39,480 nt of DNA, taken from the NCBI GenBank assembly GCA_030591565.1, contig JAUVAU010000019.1, positions 1 through 39,480 on the forward strand, given 5' to 3'. The stretch is from Deltaproteobacteria bacterium (GTDB lineage: Bacteria > Desulfobacterota > Deferrisomatia > Deferrisomatales > BM512). This document shows, one piece after another, positions 33,001 through 39,480 of the stretch (position 1 is its first letter; every line of letters starts with the position of its first letter). The notes beneath the pieces were generated by a model. That model saw only the letters and a program-made list of their open reading frames with translations, made no database searches and was not told the DNA's origin. The translations under genes were made by a program, and so were the position numbers.

Positions 33001-35042
33001 CCAACCCTGCTTTTGGCGCACCGCTGGAGCTGCCCAAGATACCGCGTGACCTTGGTTTCGGATCCGCAGGCATGGTGACCCTGGGCGGCGTACCGCTAAC
33101 CGTCACCGCCTGGACCGCGGACCAGATAACCGCCACCGTACCGGCTGTATTCACCGCCGGTGATTACCAGTTGGCGGTAACCCGTGACGACAACTCCACC
33201 TCCACGGTAGCGGGCTTGACGGTTACCATAGTTGACAACGCCGACCTCGGCACGGTCCACCACGTGACGGCGGGTCAGTCGATCAACACCTGGATAGGTG
33301 CGTCGAACCCCGGCGACCTGATCCTCATTGGACCCGGCACCTATAACGAGCTGATCTTCATGACCAAGCCCGTCAAGCTGCAGGGCTACGGCCCGGGGGT
33401 GACGACCATAAATGCATCACATGGCTCGGTCGAACTGGTTCAGTGGCGCATAGATGCCCAGGTCCATATAGATAGCGGGCTTATCGATCTGCTGCCCGGT
33501 CAAAATGGCGTTATCGATCCCCGGGATGAAAGGGCCGGCATAACGGTTCTGGCAAAGGATGGTGATTTCACCCAAGCCCTTGCCCCGAGAATCGATGGCC
33601 TGACCCTCTTGGGCGCGTCAAATGGTGGCGGCATCTTCGTCAACGGCTATGCCCACTACCTGCGGATCAGCAACAACACGCTAAGAGCAAACCACGGCAA
33701 CCTGGGTGGCGCCATCAGAGTAGGCCACCCGCGGCTGACTACCCTCGCCGGCGACGCGTACCAGTCGGGTTTCAACGACAACATGGTCGTCGCCAACAAC
33801 CTGATCGTTCAAAACGGCTCCATAAATGGAATCGGAGCCGGTATCTCGATGTGCACAGGTTCGGATGACTACCTGATCAGCTCCAACTTCATTTGCGGCA
33901 ACTTCACCACCGGCAACGGCGCGGGCATAGGCCACATGGGCCTTAGCCAGGGCGTCATCGGAGGCCGCATTGAAGACAACGCCATCGTGTTCAACCAGAC
34001 GTTCAATCAGGGCAACGTCAGCCACGGCGGCGGCATCTTCATCGGTTCGGGCCTGCCCGTGGGCGTCGCACCGGTTGGTCCCGGTTCCGGACCTGTTACT
34101 GTGCAGGGGAACCTCATACAGGGCAACCATGCAGCCACCGGCGACGGAGGCGGCATCGCGCTGGTGCGTACCGGCGGCGAAGATATCGTCGCGAGCCCCG
34201 ACGACTCGGTGGGATGGGATCTCATTGAGATCACCGACAACCGTATCGTCAACAACGTAGCGGGCCGCGCAGGCGGCGGCATCTCCCTGCAGGATGCCCC
34301 CTACGTGATGATCAACAACGTCACCGTGGCCCACAACGATTCGACGGCCACAACAGGCGATGTGATCCAGCTTGGTCTTGAGCCAGTGACCTCGGTTGAC
34401 CAACCTGCAGGCATCGTCTCCCACGCCCACACCCAGCCGTTGGCCGATCTGTTTGGCCCCGCTGTTGCGACCTACGCGGATTTTTCAAACCCCGCCATGG
34501 ACTCCAACATCATCTGGCAAAACCGGGCGTTTCACCTGGTCATCGATACCGGCGCGCCGATCATTACCGACCAGGCGCGGCTACTGCCCGACATCGGCGC
34601 CGGTGATGCGCCGCAGTACTGGGATATGGCCGTCCTTGGGTCCGCGGTTGCGGCGACGCTGAATCCGCTGAACTCAATCCTGACGACCACCGCAGGGTTT
34701 GACGGCAGCAACGTCGACTCTCCCCCGGACTTCGTCAGCTCCTACTTCAACGGAGCACGCAGCAACAACGTAGACCCCACCCTCAGCACCAGCATGGAGC
34801 TGGCCGTCGCCCTTGACGAAGGAGGGAACTTCTCCGACGTAAAGTACGGACCCACGACCCTCTACGGAGACTATCTGAGCCTCTTCGACGGCACCAAGGG
34901 AGGTAGTGGCGGCATCGGGCCATTGACGCTGGACGGCGAGCCGACTGCTACGCCGACGACTGGAGATTCCACAACCACGACCGGCACTGCAGACAAATCC
35001 AATGGGGATAGCGGTTGCTTCCTCAAGACACTGATGGAGTAG
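30009..35042 (+). CDS. 1677-residue secreted mosaic protein: SdrD-B-like, TIG-like and parallel beta-helix domains
   Basis: It starts with GGAGGT before ATG 30009 and a signal peptide (about 14-34, VVFAAVLLLVLSATCSA). Residues about 35-960 contain Cna-B/SdrD-B-like strands with Ca-binding loops (DADEDGFRDPGE about 425, DMDQDGVIDDLDGDGG about 598, and DWNGNGVVDYGD about 640). About 963-1075 looks like an IPT/TIG domain (GVPLTVTAWTADQITATVP). About 1078-1620 looks like a right-handed beta-helix with repeated N-N-x-[IVL] turns (ISNNTLRANHGNLGGAI, ITDNRIVNNVAGRAGGGI). The C-terminus is a Thr-rich linker ending DSGCFLKTLME. No HxH copper motif or CXXCH is seen. It leads the operon with the three cupredoxin proteins. 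I infer a surface scaffold or substrate-binding partner; no enzyme activity can be assigned. Confidence 0.85.
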   Translation: MDFRSTISHPGRAGLTVVFAAVLLLVLSATCSAAPLSVNIDVVGSDGTPVTGYRWLAEEDRTIPVTPGDTSFEGTLGVQFHTSYMPPVATGDSGGSAATTLTLPDNTQRYFISILPDTDYAMGGVSAIPVGGVVPPLLVTVNAMPIPTAQITVFVFEDSFPINNAPDLPNETGLEGFTIVIEDAGGRYGVTAGQQMLDAFANPLGTAYQYNVDGTPILNPDGTPAVAVMGSGVITTDADGMVTIRNLAPGKYGIQAVPPVGLSWQQTTTIEGTKVIDAWVKADESPFLVEFGLPGTHVFIGFTKEFADPTGLTGSGTIEGQIVGARISRPPALGISPGEPYGYTTPWVALNEGAGVGRGIYAGPANGDGTFSISGVPGGTYQLVIWDNNLDLIIDFRLVTVSDVGGVFDIGQIPVLTWFARQEHHVFYDADEDGFRDPGEVYGIPEQGVNIRFRDGTIYQAFPTDLDGYVPFDEVFPFFRWMVAEVDFLRYKATGVTVTVDDGGPLAPGDSLNPQQQVLVNPNTSNFDSYTMAGEVLTLGTQSFAGQNSRFEWGKTAYGHEENGGISGIVYYAVTRAENDPRWAAAEPWEPGIPDVALFLYEDMDQDGVIDDLDGDGGPTRADVNNYPFSIFDGAAEDVDWNGNGVVDYGDAISWTRTDSWDNDQPFGCPEADFLLDGTLPVDCFDGLRTYEQVRPAVFDGGFAFTERVDGGLFLGNPAVPGIPSGTYIVESATPPPYRLLMEESKNVDFGEEYIPATLLTPPICVGEVRAVGPILTTFPGAAEPAPYAGDLRPLCDMKQVTVNEGFNAGAEFFLYTDVPVAGHIAGTSLNDLNNTFNPDDPNFGEKFGPPFLPVAIYDFNNNLVVQTYSDRFGNFNALVPSTFTTNLPAPSGMSPNVLSACMNAPVTDPAYSPFYSTTCYNLMYMPGTTTYLDTPVIPVAANVGDGKYPPDCELPDGTPVIDQVSSSAAGGGPYLITEELGLATLTIDSPGAAVMVTNPAFGAPLELPKIPRDLGFGSAGMVTLGGVPLTVTAWTADQITATVPAVFTAGDYQLAVTRDDNSTSTVAGLTVTIVDNADLGTVHHVTAGQSINTWIGASNPGDLILIGPGTYNELIFMTKPVKLQGYGPGVTTINASHGSVELVQWRIDAQVHIDSGLIDLLPGQNGVIDPRDERAGITVLAKDGDFTQALAPRIDGLTLLGASNGGGIFVNGYAHYLRISNNTLRANHGNLGGAIRVGHPRLTTLAGDAYQSGFNDNMVVANNLIVQNGSINGIGAGISMCTGSDDYLISSNFICGNFTTGNGAGIGHMGLSQGVIGGRIEDNAIVFNQTFNQGNVSHGGGIFIGSGLPVGVAPVGPGSGPVTVQGNLIQGNHAATGDGGGIALVRTGGEDIVASPDDSVGWDLIEITDNRIVNNVAGRAGGGISLQDAPYVMINNVTVAHNDSTATTGDVIQLGLEPVTSVDQPAGIVSHAHTQPLADLFGPAVATYADFSNPAMDSNIIWQNRAFHLVIDTGAPIITDQARLLPDIGAGDAPQYWDMAVLGSAVAATLNPLNSILTTTAGFDGSNVDSPPDFVSSYFNGARSNNVDPTLSTSMELAVALDEGGNFSDVKYGPTTLYGDYLSLFDGTKGGSGGIGPLTLDGEPTATPTTGDSTTTTGTADKSNGDSGCFLKTLME

Positions 35043-35139
35043 CGCCATGAGACGGATCGAATACACAAACAGCAGATCCCCCCTCGCGCCTCTGTGCACA
35101 TCGGTGCCGGGCGCCAGCAAAAAGACGAAGGAGTTGACC

Positions 35140-36330
35140 ATGGGATATAGAACAACCCAATGGATACTGATGGGAATCGCGGCCCTTTTCATGGCCGTCA
35201 CCCAGGCACAGGCAGCAGTCTTTGTACAGTGCCCGGGCGACACCGATGGTGACGCGATAATAGACATAGTGGACCCCGCCCACCCCGACGCGCAGTGCAT
35301 CCATCTGGCTGCAGGCGACGGTTTCTCGACAATGGGCGACGGTCGCATTCTGTACGGCTTCGGCTTCTCCGACATCACCGGAGAGCTGGAGGCCGATGCG
35401 ATGATGGCCGGGATGGTCAACGCAAGCTTCCCCGCCCCGTTGATAGTCGCCGACGAGGGTCAAGAGATCTACCTGACACTGACCAACGTCGGGATGATGA
35501 TTAGGCCCGATCTGTTCGACCCTCACACCGTTCACTGGCATGGCTTTCCTGAAGCCGCCCCCATTTTCGACGGAGTGCCCGACTCTTCGGTCTCCATCAA
35601 CATGGGATCAAGCCTGACCTACTACTATAAGACACCCGGCCCGGGCACCTACATGTACCACTGCCATGTGGAGGCCACCGAACACATGCAGATGGGAATG
35701 CTCGGCAACCTCTACGTGCGCCCGCTGCAAAATGGCACACCCTACGTCTACGGCGGCCGCACCTACACCCAGTTCGTCTACAACGATGGCGACGGCTCCA
35801 CCGGCTACGACGTGGAAGTGCCAATCCAGATGGGTTCCTTCGATCCGGTCTTTCACGACGCCAGCGAAAACACACAGCCGCTGCCCTTCGCGGACATGGT
35901 TGACAAGTACGCGATGCTAAATGGCCGAGGCTACCCGGACACAGTGAATCCGAACCCGCTGCCGGCTACCAACGTAGAGGGCGGAGTAGTCTCACAGATG
36001 GCGAGCGCGCTGGTGGAAGCCACACAGGGCGACCGGATATTGCTCCGACTCTCCAACCTCAACATCACCCGCTTCTACACACTGGCCAGCTCGGGCATCC
36101 CCATGACGGTTGTGGGAAAAGACGCCAAGCTGCTCAGAGGCCCCACGGGCCTGAACCTCTATTACGACACCACCTCCATAACACTTGGTGGCGGCGAAGC
36201 GATGGACGTAATCATGGACACAACGGACATCGCACCCGGCACCTATTACCTTTACACGACGAACCTCAATTATCTTAGCAACAACACTGAGGATTTCGGC
36301 GGCATGATGACTGAGATAGTGATCAACTGA
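35140..36330 (+). CDS. two-domain multicopper-oxidase-like protein 1: full type 1 copper site plus two HxH motifs in domain 1 only
   Basis: A 396-residue exported protein. ATG 35140 is chosen because AAGGAG lies 7 bases upstream and a signal peptide follows (WILMGIAALFMAVTQAQA); an in-frame ATG at 35047 lacks both. Cupredoxin domain 1 (about 60-195) has PHTVHWHG (His129, His132, His134) and YHCHVEATEHMQMGM (His174, Cys175, His176, His182, Met187). These are all the ligands of a type 1 copper and half of a trinuclear cluster. Domain 2 (about 200-396) has the fold's segments but no His where HPxHxHG and HxH should be (RFYTLASSGIPM, YYLYTTNLNYL). It cannot complete a trinuclear site alone. A Ca-loop-like DTDGDAIIDIVDP lies near the mature N-terminus. 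Confidence 0.88.
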   Translation: MGYRTTQWILMGIAALFMAVTQAQAAVFVQCPGDTDGDAIIDIVDPAHPDAQCIHLAAGDGFSTMGDGRILYGFGFSDITGELEADAMMAGMVNASFPAPLIVADEGQEIYLTLTNVGMMIRPDLFDPHTVHWHGFPEAAPIFDGVPDSSVSINMGSSLTYYYKTPGPGTYMYHCHVEATEHMQMGMLGNLYVRPLQNGTPYVYGGRTYTQFVYNDGDGSTGYDVEVPIQMGSFDPVFHDASENTQPLPFADMVDKYAMLNGRGYPDTVNPNPLPATNVEGGVVSQMASALVEATQGDRILLRLSNLNITRFYTLASSGIPMTVVGKDAKLLRGPTGLNLYYDTTSITLGGGEAMDVIMDTTDIAPGTYYLYTTNLNYLSNNTEDFGGMMTEIVIN

Positions 36331-36341
36331 GGAGAATTGAG

Positions 36342-37664
36342 ATGAGAATACGAAGACGAATTGTTTCATGTGTCGGCGCGATCCTCGGATCGGTTATCCT
36401 CTGCATTGCGGCCTCCGGGGCGCACGCAGCGATCACAGGGATGACCGGACCAAACTTCAACCTGACAGCCAAACACAGCCACTTGAGCACACCGGACGGC
36501 GGCTCCATACTGTTCTGGGGCTATGCGCCAAACGGCACCACACCCCAGTACCCCGGCCCCACGTTGATAGTCAACGAGGGCGACACGGTTAACATTACCC
36601 TGAACGTAGACCCCGCCGACCCCTACCTGGGCGCTGACAACGTCTCCATAGTCTTCCCGGGGCAAACCGGCGTAACAACCACCGGTGGCGTTCCAGGCAT
36701 TATCACCACCGAGGCCGACGGGACCACCTCGGTGACCTACACCTTCACGGCGTCAAACCCCGGCACATACCTCTACCACAGCGGCACTCAGCCCGAGCTT
36801 CAGGTAGAGATGGGCCTCTTTGGCGCACTTATAGTTCGTCCACTTGCCGGTGCCGGCCAGGCCTACAATACCGCCGACACCAGCTTCGACCGCGAAGTGC
36901 TCTTTCTCCTTAGCGAGATGGATCCGACAATCCATCAGCTGGTGGAGTTGGGTCTTCGGGCAAACATAGACAACACCACGTACAAACCCGTCTACTGGTT
37001 TATCAATGGACGAGCCGCGCCCGATACCATGCTACCCCCCGGCGTGCCGTGGCTGCCCACCCAGCCCTACAACTGCATGCCCAGAATGATGCCGGGTGAA
37101 ACGCTGCTCATGCGCGTCGTGAACGCTGGGCGCGATTTGCACCCCTTCCACCACCACGGCAACCACAGCCGCATCGTGGGCAAATCGGGCATGATGCTTG
37201 AAAGCTCGCCGGGCCTGGGAGCCGATCTGTCCACCGAAGTGTTTACTATTCAATCCGTGCCGGGCGAAACGGTTGACGCACTGTTCACCTGGACAGGACA
37301 GGGGCTTGGCTGGGACATCTATGGCGACCCCACCGACCCCGCGTTCGCCCACGACTGCATCGACACCAGCGGCGACGGCTTTGACGACACGACCATGGAG
37401 TACTGCGCCGACCACGGCAAGCCCTTCCCGGTGATCCTCCCGGAGACTCAGGACATGGCTTTTGGCGGCTTCTGGAGCGGCAGCCCGTTTCTTGGGTCGG
37501 ATGCAGCACTACCACCTGGTGAAGGGGGTCTGAATCCTAATGGTGGATTCACGTTCATGTGGCACTCCCATAATGAAAAGGAAATGGCAAATAACGATAT
37601 CTTTCCGGGTGGCATGATGACGATGCTGATGATTGAACCCCCTGGAACGGTTATTGATGAATAG
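36342..37664 (+). CDS. two-domain multicopper-oxidase-like protein 2: trinuclear-site HxH pair in domain 2 only, no type 1 copper
   Basis: A 440-residue exported protein with a signal peptide (IVSCVGAILGSVILCIAASGAHA) and GAGGAGA before ATG 36342, 11 bases after the previous gene. Domain 1 (about 30-165) keeps the cupredoxin outline but lacks the HWHG motif (VSIVFPGQ instead) and has YHSGTQPELQVEMG in place of YHCHVEATEHMQMG. Domain 2 (about 190-435) has HPFHHHGNH (His267, 270, 271, 272, 275) and FMWHSHNEKEM (His408, His410). These are the third and fourth HxH motifs of a multicopper oxidase, with Ser replacing the type 1 Cys. The ligand set is exactly complementary to protein 1. It may also bind extra metal through the Asp-rich insert near residues 325-355. 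Confidence 0.88.
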   Translation: MRIRRRIVSCVGAILGSVILCIAASGAHAAITGMTGPNFNLTAKHSHLSTPDGGSILFWGYAPNGTTPQYPGPTLIVNEGDTVNITLNVDPADPYLGADNVSIVFPGQTGVTTTGGVPGIITTEADGTTSVTYTFTASNPGTYLYHSGTQPELQVEMGLFGALIVRPLAGAGQAYNTADTSFDREVLFLLSEMDPTIHQLVELGLRANIDNTTYKPVYWFINGRAAPDTMLPPGVPWLPTQPYNCMPRMMPGETLLMRVVNAGRDLHPFHHHGNHSRIVGKSGMMLESSPGLGADLSTEVFTIQSVPGETVDALFTWTGQGLGWDIYGDPTDPAFAHDCIDTSGDGFDDTTMEYCADHGKPFPVILPETQDMAFGGFWSGSPFLGSDAALPPGEGGLNPNGGFTFMWHSHNEKEMANNDIFPGGMMTMLMIEPPGTVIDE

Positions 37665-37680
37665 AGAAGGGAGTAACGGT

Positions 37681-39480
37681 ATGGATGGGAGAAAGCCGAT
37701 GAACTTATACAAAAGACTTTGCATGGCACTGATCGTCACAATCGCTGCAGCTTCGGGCGCTTGGGGCGCGGATGTCTACCTCGTCGCCGCACCGTTCACC
37801 AAAGCAATACAGGTGGATGATATCGGCACCATGGTTAACGTACACATGTGGGGCTATGGAGTAAACACAGACCCCACCTTCGGGACGATTGACGCCGTCC
37901 CCACGGTGCCGGGACCGGCGATAGTGGTGCCCCCCGGCGACATGACGCTGACGATACACCTCTACAACGATGGTGTTCCCGAGGGCGTCTCCATGATGAT
38001 CCCCGGGCTGCCCAAGCCCACGACCCCGGTGACCTTTACCGACGTCCAGTCCAGAACAAGGGCCAGGGCGTTTGACGCCGAGGTGGCGGTGGGTAGTTCA
38101 GCCACTTACACCTGGAACAATGTGCGGCCCGGCAGCTACATCTACCACAGTGCCAGCCACCCTGCGTTGCAGGTGCAGATGGGCCTCTACGGTCAAGTCA
38201 CCAAAGACGCCGCGCTGTGGCAAGCCTATGCAGACCCGTCAAGCGCCTACCTCAACGAGGCTAGCCTCTTTTACAGCGAGATCGACAAGGAGCTTCACGA
38301 TCTGGTCGAGGTCGGCGGGTATGATTCGGCGGTGATGAGCACCATCGACTACGCACCGGATTACTTCCTTATTAACGGGGAGGTTTACCCGGTGGCGACA
38401 ACCATCGTTGACCACGCTGTGCGTGAGTCAGAGACAACCCTCATCCGTTTTTTCAACGCGGGATTGAGAACACTGGTCCCTACGATCAACAACGCCAGGA
38501 TGAAGATTATCGCCGAAGATGCTCATATGTACCCCTACCCCAGGGATCAGTACTCATCCTTTATCTCGGCAGGGAAGACTCGCGACGCGCTTGTCGTCAT
38601 CCCCGATGCGGGGCTGTACACAATCTACGACCGCAGATTTTCCACGACCAACGCGGCCGCCTCACCGGGCGGCATGATCACCAGCATCGAGGTTATAGTC
38701 AACAATCCCCCGGTGGTAGTGAACGACAGCTATGCCACCAACGAGGACACTACCCTGGTGGTCAACGCGGCCAGCGGTGTCCTCTTTAACGACGTAGACG
38801 AAACCCCGGCGCTCTTGACTGCAGTGTTGGAGACCGACGTCTCCAACGGCGTACTTGTCCTTAACTCGGACGGCTCCTTCGACTACACTCCCAACGCGGA
38901 TTGGAACGGCATAGACTCCTTCACCTACTCCGCTTTCGACCAGATCCTTTCCAGCACCACGAATGCGACGGCCTCCATCACGGTCAACCCCGTCAACGAC
39001 GCCCCGGTGCTCAACCCGATCGGCGACCAGACCGGAGCCGAAGGCAGTTTGCTTACCTTTACCGCCACCTCAACCAATGTTGACGGCGATATCCTTACCT
39101 ACACCATAACCGGCGGCACACTGCCCCCGGCTGCAGCCATTGACCCCGCCATCGGCGTCTTCAGCTGGACACCGGGTTTCACCGACGAGGGTACATACAG
39201 TGCGACGATCACGGTGACCGACGATGACATCAGTCCTCTTAGCGACTCGGAGACGATATCAATCACGGTCAGCAACACCAACCGCGCTCCGGTGCTCGAC
39301 CCGATCGGTCTCCAGACCGGTGCCGAGGGTAGCCTTATAACCTTCACCGCCATGGCCAGCGATCTTGACGGCAATGGCTTCGCCTTTGCCATAACCGGCG
39401 GCGATCTGCCCATCGGCGCGGCGATAGACCCCGCCACAGGTATATTCACCTGGACACCGGGTTACGACGAAGAGGGCAGC
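37681..39480 (+). CDS. cupredoxin-like protein 3 with degenerate copper sites and C-terminal VCBS/cadherin-like repeats (partial, runs off the window)
   Basis: The frame is open from ATG 37681 (or ATG 37699, GGGAGA 7 bases before it) to the last base, so at least 600 residues are present. A signal peptide (LCMALIVTIAAASGAWGA) is followed by two cupredoxin-like domains (about 30-345) that align with protein 2: VSMMIPG, YIYHSASHPALQVQMG, LRTLVPTINNARMKI and PGGMITSIEVIV sit at the four ligand positions, and nearly all copper His and the Cys are gone. From about 345 a VCBS/Big-like domain (VVNDSYATNEDTTLVV, FDYTPNADWNGIDSFTY) is followed by tandem Ig/cadherin-like repeats. It looks like a surface anchor or structural third subunit of the same complex. 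Confidence 0.85.
   Translation, partial: MDGRKPMNLYKRLCMALIVTIAAASGAWGADVYLVAAPFTKAIQVDDIGTMVNVHMWGYGVNTDPTFGTIDAVPTVPGPAIVVPPGDMTLTIHLYNDGVPEGVSMMIPGLPKPTTPVTFTDVQSRTRARAFDAEVAVGSSATYTWNNVRPGSYIYHSASHPALQVQMGLYGQVTKDAALWQAYADPSSAYLNEASLFYSEIDKELHDLVEVGGYDSAVMSTIDYAPDYFLINGEVYPVATTIVDHAVRESETTLIRFFNAGLRTLVPTINNARMKIIAEDAHMYPYPRDQYSSFISAGKTRDALVVIPDAGLYTIYDRRFSTTNAAASPGGMITSIEVIVNNPPVVVNDSYATNEDTTLVVNAASGVLFNDVDETPALLTAVLETDVSNGVLVLNSDGSFDYTPNADWNGIDSFTYSAFDQILSSTTNATASITVNPVNDAPVLNPIGDQTGAEGSLLTFTATSTNVDGDILTYTITGGTLPPAAAIDPAIGVFSWTPGFTDEGTYSATITVTDDDISPLSDSETISITVSNTNRAPVLDPIGLQTGAEGSLITFTAMASDLDGNGFAFAITGGDLPIGAAIDPATGIFTWTPGYDEEGS
39001..39480 (+). repeat. tandem 95-residue Ig/cadherin-like repeats in protein 3 (second copy cut by the window end)
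   Basis: APVLNPIGDQTGAEGSLLTF starts at 39001 and APVLDPIGLQTGAEGSLITF at 39286, a period of 285 bases. Both run to D-P-A-x-G-x-F-x-W-T-P-G and an E-G near the end. High similarity suggests recent duplication; more copies probably follow. Confidence 0.88.

Overview
The window looks like chromosomal DNA of an anaerobic, GC-rich, respiratory bacterium of the deltaproteobacterial kind (Desulfuromonadales-like). The signs are selenoproteins, a sigma-54/NtrC-type regulator, a periplasmic formate dehydrogenase, a porin-cytochrome cluster with many CXXCH motifs, and a ferredoxin-type 2-oxoacid oxidoreductase. The lineage is inferred from gene content only. I see no phage, IS element, CRISPR array, rRNA or tRNA.

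Region by region. 1-6.9 kb is a central-carbon block: the tail of an FAD/NAD oxidoreductase, korA-korB, a convergent gltA-icd pair, and a class II fumarase. 7.0-9.8 kb holds three small independent genes: an OsmC-like protein, an ABM-domain protein and a ClC channel with CBS domains. 9.9-11.0 kb is a glycine-rich surface lipoprotein. 11.3-14.7 kb is a histidine kinase/NtrC-family regulator pair, transcribed away from a textbook sigma-54 promoter. That promoter drives a five-gene operon at 15.0-21.2 kb: fdhA (selenocysteine), fdhB, fdhC, a DsbA-like selenoprotein with a U-P-H-C active site, and a di-heme peroxidase. Both UGA-containing genes would be mis-called as broken by a standard gene caller; each has a small hairpin at the same distance behind the UGA.

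21.3-24.9 kb is a leftward cluster of a lipoprotein, a LolD-like ATPase, an FtsX-like permease, a DUF2318 protein and a Cys-rich exported protein. It resembles a cut-down P19/FTR1 iron-uptake module. 25.2-29.4 kb is a leftward porin / five-heme lipoprotein / large multiheme lipoprotein cluster in the order of Geobacter ombB-omaB-omcB, which suggests an extracellular electron conduit. The large cytochrome mixes 15 CXXCH motifs with eight longer-spaced CXnCH motifs.

Divergent from it, 30.0 kb to the window end is a rightward cluster: a 1677-residue secreted mosaic protein (SdrD-B-like, TIG-like, beta-helix) and three tandem two-domain cupredoxin proteins. Their copper ligands are split. The first keeps a full type 1 site plus two HxH motifs in its N-terminal domain, the second keeps the other two HxH motifs in its C-terminal domain, and the third has lost nearly all and instead carries adhesin-like repeats and runs off the window. 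I read this as a possible hetero-oligomeric, split multicopper oxidase working at the cell surface beside the electron conduit. It is the best candidate for an undescribed system here.
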